In this document: positions 23,793 to 35,700 of the stretch, one piece after another
How positions within the stretch are numbered: the first letter of the stretch is position 1
How the letters are laid out: every line of letters starts with the position of its first letter
NCBI GenBank assembly: GCA_037443705.1
Contig: JBBINV010000038.1
Span: 1-39,560, forward strand
Source: 2-02-FULL-66-14 sp037443705
GTDB taxonomy: Bacteria > Pseudomonadota > Gammaproteobacteria > Burkholderiales > SG8-39
Reading direction: 5' to 3'
Length of the DNA: 39,560 bases
Program-made: the position numbers and the translations under genes
Notes under the pieces: generated by a model
What the model was told of the DNA's origin: nothing
The model's input: the letters and a program-made list of their open reading frames with translations, nothing else
Databases searched by the model: none

Positions 23793-26573
23793 GTGGCGAT
23801 CGGCTTCAGGCTGAACGGACGGGAGGTCGCGGCACTGGACGGCGAGCCGATCCTGGAGACCGCGCGCCGGCACGGGATCGCGGTGCCGCACCTGTGCTAC
23901 TCGCAGATGCTGCGGCCCGACGGCAATTGCCGGGCGTGCGTGGTGGAGGTGAAGGGCGAGCGCGTACTTGCGCCCGCGTGCTGCCGCAAGCCCGTGGCGG
24001 GGATGGAGGTGAGCACCGACAGCCCGCGCGCACTCGCCGCGCAGAAGATGGTGCTGGAACTGCTTCTCTCGGATATGCCGGATGCGCAGTACAGCCCGAA
24101 TAACGAGGTCCTCGCCTGGGCGAAGCGCCTGGGGGTGGAAAACGTCCGGTTCAAGGCGAGACGACAACCCGGGGCCGATGGCTCGCACCCGGGGATCGCG
24201 GTGAACCTGGATGCCTGTATCCAGTGCACACGGTGCCTGCGCGCCTGCCGCGAGGAGCAGGCGAACGACGTGATCGGCTACGCCTTCCGGGGCGAGCACT
24301 CGAAGATCGTGTTCGACCTCGACGACCCGATGGGCGAATCGACCTGCGTCGCGTGCGGCGAGTGCGTGCAGGCCTGCCCGACAGGGGCGCTTGGCCCCGC
24401 GCGCGAGGCGGGGCTGGCGCAAATCGACAAGACCGTGGATTCGGTGTGCCCGTTCTGCGGCGTGGGGTGCCTGCTCACCTACCATGTGAAGGACAACCGC
24501 ATCCGGTTCGTCACCGGAAAGGACGGCCCTTCCAACCACGGGCGGCTGTGCGTGAAAGGGCGCTACGGCTTTGATTACGCGCACCACCCGCACCGGCTCA
24601 CGAAACCGCTCATACGCAAGCGGGGCGTCGCGAAGAATCCGGAAGTGGTGGTCAATCCGGGCGATTGGTCTCCGGTGTTCCGCGAGGCGAGCTGGGAAGA
24701 GGCGCTTTCGGTTGCGGCCGAGGGATTGAAACGAATAAGAGATAAAGACAAGTTCGCTCTCGCGGGCTTCGGCTCGGCCAAGGGCTCCAACGAGGAGGCG
24801 TACCTGTTCCAGAAGCTCGTCCGGACGGGCTTCGGCACCAACAACGTCGATCACTGCACGCGCCTGTGCCACGCATCGAGCGTCGCCGCGCTCCTTGAAG
24901 GGATCGGCTCGGGCGCGGTCTCGAACCCGGTGAACGACGTGGCGAACGCCGAGGTGATCTTCGTGATCGGCGCGAATCCCGCGTCGAATCACCCCGTGGC
25001 GGCCACCTGGATGAAGAACGCCGCGAAGCGCGGCGCGAAGCTGATCGTCGCCGACCCGCGCAGGAACGACCTGGCGCGCTACGCGACGCACTTCCTTCAG
25101 TTCCGGCCCGACACCGACGTGGCGCTGCTGAATGCGATGCTTCACACGATTGTCGAGGAAGGTCTTGCGGACAGAAAGTTCATCTCGGAGAGGACGAGCG
25201 GCTACGAGGCTCTGAAGGAGAACGTCAAGAAATTCTCTCCCGAGAGGATGGCGCCGATATGCGGCATCCCGGCGGAGCGGATCCGCGAGGTCGCGCGCCT
25301 CTACGCCGGCTCGAAGGGTTCGATGATCCTCTGGGGGATGGGGATCTCGCAGCACGTGCACGGAACCGACAATGCGCGCTGCCTGATTGCGCTCGCGCTG
25401 TGCACCGGCCAGATCGGGCGCCCGGGAACGGGGCTTCACCCCTTGCGCGGCCAGAACAACGTGCAGGGTGCTTCCGACTCGGGCCTCATTCCGATGGTGT
25501 TCCCGGACTACCAGCGCGTCGACAACCCGCAGGCGCGCAGGCGCTTCGAGGCCCTTTGGGGCGCGGAGCTCGATCCGAAGCCCGGCCTTACGGTGGTCGA
25601 GATCGTCAACGCCGCCCATGAAGGGAAGATCCGCGGCATGTACATCATGGGCGAGAACCCGGCGATGTCGGATCCCGAGGCCGAGCACGCGCGCGAGGCG
25701 CTCGCAAGGCTCGAGCACTTGGTGGTGCAGGATATCTTCCTCACCGAAACCGCGGCGCTCGCCGACGTGGTGCTGCCCGCCACCGCGTGGCCGGAGAAGG
25801 ACGGTACGGTCACGAACACCGACCGCATGGTCCAGCTCGGCCGCAAGGCGCTCGAGCCGCCTGGCGAGGCACGCCCGGATCTCTGGATCATCGTCGAGAT
25901 GGCGAAGCGGCTCGGGCTGGATTGGTCGTACACGCAGCCCAAGGACGTGTTCGACGAGATGCGGCAATGCATGGATTCGATCAAGGGCATCACCTGGGAG
26001 CGCCTCGAGCGCGACTCCAGCGTCACCTATCCGTGCAAGAACGAGGGCGACCCGGGCCAGCCGGTGGTGTTCCAGACGCATTTCCCCACCGCGAACGGCC
26101 GTGCGAAGCTCGTGCCGGCGGACCTCATCCCCGCGGCCGAGCGTCCCGACAGGGACTTTCCGATGGTGCTGATCACCGGGAGGCAGCTCGAGCACTGGCA
26201 CACCGGCGCGATGACCCGGCGCTCGGGCGTGCTCGATGCGATCGAGCCCGAGCCTACCGCTTCGCTTCACCCGCTGGATCTGAAGGAACTGGGCGTGAAG
26301 GCGGGTGAGATTGTCTCCGTGGAGTCCCGCCGCGGACGAATTTCGTTGTATTCAAGAGCGGATCAGGGAACTCCGCGTGGCGCCGTCTTTATCCCGTTCG
26401 CTTACTACGAGGCGGCGGCGAACGTGCTCACCAACCCGGCGCTCGACCCCTTCGGCAAGATTCCCGAGTTCAAGTACTGCGCGGTGCGCGTGACGAAGGG
26501 CGGACGGGCGCCCGCCAATCCCGGCTACGGCAAGGGAGCAGCGCTCGGAACGTTGTACCCCGCAAAAGTGTGA
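23793..26573 (+). CDS. fdhF: Formate dehydrogenase alpha (catalytic molybdenum/tungsten) subunit
   Basis: A 926-residue bis-MGD oxidoreductase that oxidises formate to CO2. Its NuoG-like N-terminus carries a [2Fe-2S] ferredoxin motif (Cys35, Cys46, Cys49 and Cys63 or 64). Two [4Fe-4S] ferredoxin motifs follow (CIQCTRCLRAC and CVACGECVQACPTGA), then the catalytic-subunit cluster motif CPFCGVGC with a later RLCVKGRYG. The active-site metal ligand is Cys359, followed by His360, in DHCTRLCHASS, so this is a cysteine and not a selenocysteine enzyme. MILWGMGISQHVHGTDN and LRGQNNVQGASD are typical of the family. There is no Tat signal, so it is cytoplasmic. GTG 23793 is the only start matching the ferredoxin domain. 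Whether it holds Mo or W cannot be told. No fdhD-like chaperone or delta subunit is nearby. Confidence 0.96.
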   Translation: MAIGFRLNGREVAALDGEPILETARRHGIAVPHLCYSQMLRPDGNCRACVVEVKGERVLAPACCRKPVAGMEVSTDSPRALAAQKMVLELLLSDMPDAQYSPNNEVLAWAKRLGVENVRFKARRQPGADGSHPGIAVNLDACIQCTRCLRACREEQANDVIGYAFRGEHSKIVFDLDDPMGESTCVACGECVQACPTGALGPAREAGLAQIDKTVDSVCPFCGVGCLLTYHVKDNRIRFVTGKDGPSNHGRLCVKGRYGFDYAHHPHRLTKPLIRKRGVAKNPEVVVNPGDWSPVFREASWEEALSVAAEGLKRIRDKDKFALAGFGSAKGSNEEAYLFQKLVRTGFGTNNVDHCTRLCHASSVAALLEGIGSGAVSNPVNDVANAEVIFVIGANPASNHPVAATWMKNAAKRGAKLIVADPRRNDLARYATHFLQFRPDTDVALLNAMLHTIVEEGLADRKFISERTSGYEALKENVKKFSPERMAPICGIPAERIREVARLYAGSKGSMILWGMGISQHVHGTDNARCLIALALCTGQIGRPGTGLHPLRGQNNVQGASDSGLIPMVFPDYQRVDNPQARRRFEALWGAELDPKPGLTVVEIVNAAHEGKIRGMYIMGENPAMSDPEAEHAREALARLEHLVVQDIFLTETAALADVVLPATAWPEKDGTVTNTDRMVQLGRKALEPPGEARPDLWIIVEMAKRLGLDWSYTQPKDVFDEMRQCMDSIKGITWERLERDSSVTYPCKNEGDPGQPVVFQTHFPTANGRAKLVPADLIPAAERPDRDFPMVLITGRQLEHWHTGAMTRRSGVLDAIEPEPTASLHPLDLKELGVKAGEIVSVESRRGRISLYSRADQGTPRGAVFIPFAYYEAAANVLTNPALDPFGKIPEFKYCAVRVTKGGRAPANPGYGKGAALGTLYPAKV

Positions 26574-26589
26574 ACTGGTTCACGCGTGG

Positions 26590-26612
26590 TTTTGCGGCGC
26601 GGCGAAACTTTT
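26590..26612 (+). terminator. Weak terminator-like stem-loop after the formate dehydrogenase genes
   Basis: TTTTGC can pair with GCGAAA (six pairs, one G-U) around the loop GGCGCG, followed by CTTTT. It lies 16 bases after the alpha-subunit stop and before the adhesin. The stem is short, so termination would be partial and some read-through into the adhesin is possible. Confidence 0.3.
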
Positions 26613-26636
26613 AGCCTGCGTCAACAAATGGCCGCG

Positions 26637-26642
26637 TAGAAT
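26637..26642 (+). promoter_or_regulatory. Possible -10 box for the adhesin gene
   Basis: TAGAAT lies 40 bases before the adhesin GTG and is the same hexamer seen upstream of yhdP and sucC. No good -35 is visible. An imperfect FNR-like half-palindrome (TTAGC-CTGC-GTCAA, 26611-26624) overlaps the -35 position, but its spacing does not fit class II activation. Confidence 0.35.
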
Positions 26643-26668
26643 CCCCTCCGGTAGCCGCAGTCACTTGA

Positions 26669-26701
26669 GGGGGGTGCGGGGGTGCAAGGCGGGGGCAGGG
26701 G
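26669..26701 (+). promoter_or_regulatory. G-quadruplex-like sequence spanning the adhesin start codon
   Basis: Four G-runs lie within 33 bases: 26669-26674 (six), 26678-26682 (five), 26691-26695 (five) and 26698-26701 (four), with loops of 3, 8 and 2 bases. The G of the GTG start codon is the last base of the second run. On the coding strand and in the mRNA it fits the G-quadruplex pattern and could reduce ribosome access. Confidence 0.5.
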
Positions 26702-29700
26702 CTCGGCCGTACTATCCGGCCGCCCGGCGACGCGCGCGATCGCGTTTGCGCTGGCGCTCGTCCAGTTCGCGTATCCGGCGTTCGCCGCGGCGCAGGCCAT
26801 CGTCACCGACGGCCGCACCCAGACCGCCGTCGTCACTACCGGAAACGTCGTAAACGTCACCACCGGCACCGTCTCAGGCGCCAACGCGTTCAATTCGTTC
26901 TCCCGGTTCGGAGTTCCGCAGGGGATCGTCACGAACCTCTACCTGCCGGGCGGGACCGCGAATCTCATCAACATCGTGCGCGACGAGCGCACCGACGTCT
27001 ACGGTATCCTCAATTCGATCAAGGACGGGCGGATCGGCGGCAGCGTCTGGTTCGCGAACCCGCACGGCTTCGTGGTCGGCGCGAGTGGCGTGGTCAACGT
27101 CGGCAGCCTTTCGGTCACCACGACGACGCAGCAGTTCGCAGACAGCTTCTTCGTCGCGCCCGGGAGCCCCGACGAGGCGGCGGTGGCGCAGCTGCTCGCG
27201 GGCACCGCGCCGCGTAGCGGCACCGGGCTGATCTCGATCCAGGGACGGGTGAACGCGGCGGACGCGGTGAGCCTCGCCGCGGGCACGGTGAACGTAGGCG
27301 GCTCGATCTTCAGCGGCGCGCGCTTCGTGGGCGCCGCGCCCGACTTCAGCGACGTAGTGAACGCGAACGGCCTTTCCTCGGCGACCAATGTCGTGGTGAA
27401 GGAGGGCAGGGTCTCGATCGTCGCCGACGGCGACGTCGCGGTGAGCGGCACGATCGCCGCGCCCGGCGGCTCCGGGGTCCGCGGCGGCGATGTTTCGGTC
27501 CGCGCGGGCGGTGACGTCGATCTCCGGGCCGGCGCCCTGATCAGCGCCAAGGGCAACGGCGAAAGCTCCGGCGGCGGGTCGGTCTACGTCTACGGCGGCA
27601 GGAACGCGTATTTCCGGCAGGGAGCCGCGATCGATGCGCGCGCGGGTAGCTCGGGTGACGGCGGGTCGATCGAGCTGAGCGCCGGGCGTACGGTCGAGCT
27701 CGCCGGGGGCGAATTCCGCGCCGGGGCGGTTCAGGGCCGCGCGGGCTCGATCCTGATCGACCCGACCGACATCACGGTGAGCGCGAACAACCTGAGCGAC
27801 GGCGCCGACATCAGCTACGTGGCCGACGACACGATCACGATCGCAAGCGGCGTGACCGTCTCCAGCCGCAACCTGGCCAGCCCGCTCAGCGACAACCACG
27901 AAACCGCGAACTCGCAGGGCGACTCGGGCGACATCACGCTGCGGGCGGACCGGATCACCCTCGAGGCGGGAAGCAAGCTGCTCGCGCAGGGCAACAGCGG
28001 CTTCGCCGGCGGCGAGGTGACGCTCGAGGCGAAGAGCTCGCCCGCGGTGAGCATCCTCGGCTACCGCGAATCGACCTCGCAGATCCAGATCGGGGACGCT
28101 TCCGGCGGCGCCACGATCCGCGGCGCGAACGTGAGCGTGCTTGCGGCGACCGACGTGAGCACCAAGTGGACCTACCAGACCAACAGCGGCGGAACGTGGA
28201 TCGACGATCCGACGGACGTGACGACCGCCGGGCGCACCCTCGCGCTCGGCGCCTCGACCGCCGCGGAGGCCGCGGTGGGGTTCCTCGGCTCGCTCGTGGG
28301 CGTGAACATCGTGCATTCGCAGGCGGTGGGCACCGCGAGCGTGGTGGTGAAGGGCGGCAGCGTGATCGAAGGACAGAACGTGACGCTGCGCGCCGAGAAC
28401 GCCACGGTCGCGGGCGCCGCACCTTCATCGGGGCTGAACGGGCCCGGGACGCAGGTGAACACGCCGCTTGGCCTGGGCGCGCTCTATGCGCGCAACAAGG
28501 CCGACGCAAGCGTCACCGTTGAGTCGAACGCCACGATCAAGGGGCAGAACCTCACGGTCCGCGCGCACAACGACGCCTCGCTCGAGGCATCGATCGCCTC
28601 CGCCGACGCCGGCAGCGACAGCGGCGACATCGCGATCGCGGTCGGGGTGACGAATGCCGACATCCAGTCGAAGGCGACGATCGCGCAGGGCGCGAACCTC
28701 AAGCTCACCGGCAACGTCTCGGTGGCTGCGACCAACCGCAGCTCGCTCGGAAACACGGTCGAGGCGCAGACCGGCGACGCCGGCAAGGCCTCCGCCGCGG
28801 TCGCCGTGAGCGAGTTAAGCACCAAGGCGACCGCGGAGCTGAACGCGAACGTGAAGGACGCGGCGCGCGTCGAGGTAGTGGCGGTGAACGAGAACACGCA
28901 AAACGTCACCACCGCGAATTCCAAGACCGGTTCCACGCTGAACGACATGATCCTGGCGGGCGTGCAGCAGAAGATGGAGCCGCTCACCGACCCGACCGGC
29001 AGCCTCGAGAACTACTTCTGGGACAGGCTGCTCGGCGGGCAGGAGCCCGACGCCAAGGTCAAGCCCAAGTCGATCCCGTTCCGGATCGGCGGCGCGATCG
29101 CGTATGCCGACAGCCAGGCGCAGGCCAATGCGCTGGTAGGCGCGGGAGCCAGCGTGCACGCGACCGATCGCGCGGTCGTCGTAGCGCGCACGGTCGCCTC
29201 CGACATCCAGATCGCGGCCGAGTCCGCGGCGGTATCGCAGTCGCGCGAGCGCGCCGCGGCCAACACCGCGCGCAACACGTTCTCCGCGGGTGTGGCGATC
29301 GGCAGCTTCGAGCACGACGCACTTGCCAAGGTCGGCAAGGGCGCGGTGCTCACCGCGCCTTCGATCGCGGTGAACGCGGACGTGAGCATCCCGGTGCGCG
29401 AGACGCTGATCACCGGCGGCACGTTCGACCGCTGGGACGGCCTGGGCACGATCAAGGACTGGTTCGATTCGGTCACGGGGATGTTCGACGTGTTCAACGG
29501 CGCCTCCGCCGCCAAGTCGACCTCCGACAATTCGAGCAACGCGATCTCGCTCTCGGGGTCGGTGAGCATCCTCGATTTCAGGAATTCGGCGCGCGCGGTC
29601 GTGGACACCAACGCGAAGCTCAACGTGAGTGGCGCCCGGACCGGTGCGTGGAGCCACAGCTTCGAGGTGGTGCCCGACGACGTCTCTACCACCGGCACCG

Positions 29701-32700
29701 ATGAGCAGGTGTTGCACGAATGGGCGTTCGCCGCGCCCGCGGTGGTGAACGCTTCGCGCGACACGACGCTTCTGTTTCACGGCGGGCACTTCATCCCCGG
29801 CAGCACCGGCGCAGGCGCAGGCGGCAAGGGTCTCGGCATCGCGTATACGCAGGAGAACGTCTCGGGAGCCAGCGAGGCGATCGTGCGCGAAGGCGCGGTG
29901 ATCCAGGGTGTGGACGAGACGGCCTCCGCGGCCGACGCCGACGGCCAGCGCACCTGGACGGTGAGCGGCGCACGCGCGACCGACGAGGCGCAGGTCACGG
30001 CGGAAGGCAAGGACCTGCTGATCTCGATCGCCTCGGCGGCGGGCTACGGCGCGACCTTCGGGCTGAACGGCTCGGCCTCGATCGTGGGGATCGACAACAG
30101 CACCCGCGCCCTGATCGACGACGAGGCGAGCGTCAAGGCGGACAAGCTGAGAGTGCGGGCGACCGATTCTCCGGTCACCTGGTCGATCGCCGGCGGCTTC
30201 AACAAGACCGACTCGGCCGGGGTGGGCGTAGGGATCTCCTACATCGGCCTTACGGCAAACACGCGCGCCGAAATCGCCGACAACGACAGCTACGCGGGCG
30301 AGCTTGCCTCGCGGGCGTCGGACGCGGGCGCGGCCGCGGGCGGCACGATCAGTACGCGCGACATGGAAGTCGAGGCGCGCACCGGCGGGCATGTCGAGTC
30401 GATCGCGGTGACCGGCTCGGTCGCCTGGAGCAGCTCCGGGCAGAACAACGACACCTCGAGCGGCGGTTTTTTCAGCAGCATCCAGAGCAAGTACCAGGCG
30501 ATCCAGAACAAGCTCGCGCACCTGGTGGACCTGAAGCCCGCTTCGACCTCGAAGGGAAGCGGCGAATCGAAGGGCGGCACGAGCGCAAGCCAGCCCGCGA
30601 GCTTTGGCCTCTCGGGCGCCGGAAGCGCTTCCGTGAACGACGTGGAGATCACGACGCAGGCCCTCGTGGATGGCGTCGCGATCGACCAGAACGTCGGAAG
30701 CAGTGCGGCGTCGCTTCTCGTGCGCGGAGTCTCCGACACCGACGTGGTGACCGCGAGCGGCGCGGCGGCGCTCACGCGCGCCAACAACCCGAGCCAGAAC
30801 AAGTCCGCGGCGCTCACCGGGAGCGTGGCGGTCAACCTGATCGATTCCGGCGTCAACGCGATCGTTCGCAACACGGCGGTTACCGACGCGAACGACGTGA
30901 CGGTCCAGGCGCTCGCGGGCGGCGAGGAGCTCTCTATCGCGATCGGCGCCTCGATCGACGCGAGCAGCACCGAGAGCAAGAGCATGTCGGTCGCGGCGAC
31001 CGGATCGCTCTCGCTCAGCTTGGTGACGAACGATGTCGTGGCGAAGCTCGACAACGCCGGCGTAACGGGCGAAACCTCGGCCACCGGGCGCGCCGTCGAC
31101 CTGACCGCCTACAACCGCACTTTCATCGGCACGGGCGGAGGATCGCTTTCAGTGGGCGGCAAGACCGGCGCGGGCGGCGCGGTGACCTACTCCGACATCA
31201 CCAACAACGTGACCGCCACGATCACGGGTGGCTCCGGCGTGAGCGCCGTGGACACGGTCGCGGTGAAGGCCTACAACGCGACCGAGATCGGAGCCGGCGC
31301 GGCGCACGGGCAGGCTTCCAACGCGACCAACGGCAATGCGCTCGGCGGCGCGGTGGTGATCACCGAAATCGAGAACCGCACCACCGCCTCGATTGCGGGT
31401 GCCTCGAGCGTGGCCGCGACCGGACGCGTCGAGGTGCTCGCCGCCGACCGGGGCGCGGACAACGCGCTCGAGCAGATCATCGAACCGGGCAGCGAGCGCG
31501 AGAACACGGTCGCGGGGCTCGACTACTGCGGCCGGAGCACCGGCGTCGTGACGGCACCGGGCGGCAACTGCATCACCTCGGTCGCCGGCGTGGTGCAGGC
31601 GACCGTCGGTGGCGGCAGCAACAACATCGGACTTTCCTTCAACTGGAGCTCGATCGCAAACAGTCTCGCGGCGAAGATCGAGGACTCGGCGGTGAGCGCG
31701 ACGGGCGTCTCGGGCGAGGTTGCGGTGAAGGCGGAATCGAACGCAACCATTACCGGGCTCGCGGTGGGTGTCGGCGTCGCCGACAAGGTCTCCGCGGCGG
31801 GCTCGGTCGCGGTGAACCGGATCGACAACAACGTGCTCGCATCGATCGCATCCACGGACGCCTCGAAGGAGACGGTCGCGGCGAATTCCGTCGTGGTGCA
31901 GGCTAAGGACACCTCGCGCATCGATACGCTCGCGGGACAGGTCACCGCAAGCATGAACGGCGCGGCGATCGGCGCGGCGGTCACCTACGCCGAGATCGGG
32001 AACGACGTGAAGGCCGTGGCCGATCGCGTAAACGTGAACGCGAAGGGCAGCGCGATGCTGGATGCGCTGGCCGATGCGAGCATCCGCAGTCTCGCGGTCG
32101 CCGGCAGTGTCGTGACCGGCGGCTCTCAGCCCGCGGTGAGCGCGTCGATCGCGGTCAACTTCATCGGCAACGGCACCGAGGCGACCGCGGACGGCGTCGT
32201 ATTCGATGATCCGGACGGCGGATCGAATACCAACGCCGTCACGGTAAAGGCCGAGGACAAATCGACGATCCAGTCGCTCACCGGCAGCGTCTCGATCAGC
32301 GGCACCTCGGCCGCGGGCGGCGGCGCGTTCGCCTACAGCAGCATCCAGAACTCGGTGCTCGCCTCGGTCGAGGACTCGGCCGTGCACCGCGCCGGCACGC
32401 TCGATGTGACTGCGAAGGAGACTTCGACCATCCAGGCGATCTCGGTCGCGGGAAGCGGGGGGCAGACCGTGGCGATCTCGGGCTCGGTCTCGATCAACCA
32501 CATCGGGAAGTACGGCGAAAGCGGCGATCCCGACGAGGACGGCAACGTCGCCACCGCCGAGATCCGGAATTCGAGTGCCGACGGCGCGGCCACGGTCGCG
32601 AACGTGAAGGCGGAAGACTCCTCCACCATCGAATCGCTCGCCGGCGCGGTCGCGGTCTCGATCGGCTCGGCCGCGGTCGGCGGCGCCGTGGCCGACAACG

Positions 32701-35700
32701 CGACGCGCAACGTCGCCAGGGCGAGCGTGTCGGGGTCTTCGCTCCAGGGCTTCTCGGCGCTCACGGTCGAGGGCAGGAACACTTCCACCATCAAGTCGCT
32801 CTCGGCGGCTGGAGGCGGCGCAGCGACCGGCGCATTCGCCGGCTCGGCTTCCTCCAACCGCACGACCAATCGCACCATCGCCGAGATCTCGGCCTCGGAG
32901 ATGACCGAGGTCTCGGGCACCAACGCCAACGTCGCGGTGAGCGCGCTCGACACCGCGACCATCCAGTCGCTCGCGGGCGCGGTCGCGATCGGCGGCAGCG
33001 CCGCCGTGGGTGCGGCGATCGCGGTGAACCGCATCGCCAACGTGACCGAGGCACGCGTCACCGGGTTCAAGCCGGCGACCGCGGGCCTGGACGTCGACAA
33101 CCTGATGGTGAAGGCCGATTCGAACGAGTCGGTCGAGACGGTCGCCGTAGGAGGCAGCGCGGCGGCGGACGTGGGCGTCGCGGGCTCGGTCGCGGTGAAC
33201 ATCATCGAAAGCACGACGGAAGCGCACATCAGCGGCGGCGCGAAGGTCGAGTCGGACAGGAACGCGGGCGTGCTCGCAGAGTCCGACGACGAGATCGAAG
33301 TCGGCGCGGGCGCGGTCGGGGTGGGCGTGCTCGCGGCGGGCGTCGCCGCCTCGGTAGTCGTCAACCAGATCGGCGGCGCGACCAAGGCGCACATCTCGGG
33401 AACCGGAACACAGGTCGCGGCGCGCGCGATCACCGGAACACCGGGGCTGACGGTGGCGAGCGGAGGGCTCACCGGCGCGGTGAACCTGGATGCCGGGATC
33501 ACCGGGAGCCTCTCGGCGTTTGCTCCGCCCGACCTCGCCGCGCTTCGCGCGACCGAGACCGCGCGCGGCGTGGTGGTCAATGCCTCGGCCACGCACCAGG
33601 TGACGAGCTTCGTCGCCAACGCGGGCGCGGGCCTCGTGGGCGTATCGGGTGTCGCGAACGTGGATGTGATCGGCGGGCAGACCCGCGCGTATATCGACCA
33701 GGCGCAGATCAACCAGGGCGACAACAGCGCCGCGACCGCGAACCAGGGCGTGCACGTCAAGGCGAGCGACCACGCCTACGGCGCGAACTTCGTAGGCAGC
33801 GCCTCGGGCGGTGTGGTCGGCGCGGGCGTGGTGGCCGACGTGCACGTGTTCGATCGCGACACGAAGGCTTACGTGCAGTCCTCCACCGTCGCCTCGCTCG
33901 GCAAGACGGACATCGCGGCGACATCGAGCCAGGGCATGTCGAGCCTGGTGGTGGGCGCCTCGGTCGGCGGCGTGGGCGTGGTCGGCGCCGGCGGCGTGGC
34001 CAAGTTCACGAGCGATACCGAGGCGTACGCCGCCTCGAGCGGGCTTGACGCGGGCAGCCTCGACGTGAAGGCGGTGCACGGCACGCGCATGTACCTCTCG
34101 GGCGGCACCGCGAGCGGTGGCGGCGTCGGCGCCGGCGCCACGTTCGATGTGGGGCTCGACAACTCGGTCACCAAGGCGCACATCGACGATTCGACGGTGA
34201 CCACGAGCGGGCAGGTAAGCGTAGACGCGCAGTCGGCGAGCGAAATCAGGGAGTGGACGGTCGCGGGCTCCGCAGCGGGCACGGCGGCGGTTGCGGGCAC
34301 TGCGTCGGTCGCGCTGATCGGCAATACGACTCAGGCGTACGTCACCGGCGGCTCGATCGGAAGCTCCGGCGCGCGCGCTTCGGGTTTCTCGGTCACTGCG
34401 ACGGACTCGGTGGTGGTGCAGCAGATCGCGGGCAGCGCGGCGATCGGCGGTATCGGCGGCGCGGGGATCGCGGCGGGCGTGACCAAGGTCGAGAACACCA
34501 CGTCCGCGTACGTGAACAACGCGTCCGCCCACACCGTGAACGACATCGTGGTCGATGCGCAGTCGACGCGCGACCTCTCCAACACGGTGGCCACCGCGGG
34601 CGGCGGCATCGCGGCCGGGATCGGCGGCTCGGTCGGGGTGACGCTCGTGGGCACGGCGCTCGCCAACACGCAGGGGGGGGAAACCAATGCCAACCGCGAG
34701 CTCAATTCGGGCGGCAGCGGCACCCTCAGCCAGGTCGATTCGTTCGGCGGCCGGGACACGCTCAGCTTCGGTGGCAATATGAGCTCGCAGTCGGACAACG
34801 GCTACGCGGGCGCGGGCCTGAGCTCGGGCGAGCTCTCGAGCCTGAATAACGCCGTGAAGCTGAACACGACTTCGCAGGTGTACAACACGGCGACGCAGTC
34901 GGCGGTTTCCGAGTCGTTCAATCCGTCGACCCAGCTCACGGGCAAGACCGCCGCGATCGTGGGCGGCGCTTCGGTGCTGGACGCGAACCGGGACGTGAAG
35001 GTGCACGCATCGGAGAAAGACAAGGTGCGCGTGGTGACCGGCGGTGGCGCGATCGGGGGCCTCGCAGGCGTAGGCGGCTCGGTGAGCGTCGCGGACGTGA
35101 CCAACAACGTGGAGGCGGCGATCCTGGGTACCACCCGGACGCGCGTCTCGGGCAAGGTCGAGGTGATCGCCGAAGCCGGCAAGCTCGAGCCCGCGGCTCG
35201 CGCGGTGTACGCCGACGCGGTGCAGGCGAGCGGCGGCGCGGTGGCGCTGGGCGCGGCGGTCGCGGTGGCGAACGCGACCAACAACGCAAGGGCGACGATC
35301 GGGCGCGGAACTGACACCGGTGTCTCGAGTGGCAGCGGCACGCTCACGGTCAAGGCGACCGATGCCGCGGACGTCGAAAGCAGGGCGCTTGGGGCCACGA
35401 TCGGGCTGGTGGCGGCGGGCGCGGTGATTGGCCGCTCCACCAAGTCGGGTTCGGCGGTGGCGCGCATCGGCAACGAGAACGCGCCCTCGGGGAGCCCCGA
35501 CACCTTCGTCGATCTCGCGAGCGGGGCGCTAAGCGTGCGCAGCGAGCGCTCCGGCCTGGTGACATCGCGGACCACGGCCGGCGCGGGTGGCGTGATCTCG
35601 GGCTCAGGGTCGGACGCGCGCGCGACCGACAACGGAGCCTCGGAAGCCTTTCTCGGCAACTCCGTCGACGTGGACGGCGCGGGCGCCGCGGTGAACGTCA

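Noticed and set aside
26611..26624. FNR-like site before the adhesin (TTAGC-CTGC-GTCAA)
   Set aside because: Only the right half matches, and the distance to TAGAAT does not fit class II activation.
30465..30472. T-run in the adhesin (six T) as a slippage site
   Set aside because: Six bases is short and common; no further support.
31740..34680. CRISPR-like or DNA tandem repeats
   Set aside because: The periodicity is at protein level with diverged DNA; there are no identical direct repeats with unique spacers.
31149..35006. Antisense open frame of 1285 codons within the adhesin
   Set aside because: Arg-, His- and Asp-rich translation without domains, opposite a clear beta-helix protein. 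Long open antisense frames are expected opposite GC-rich repeats.
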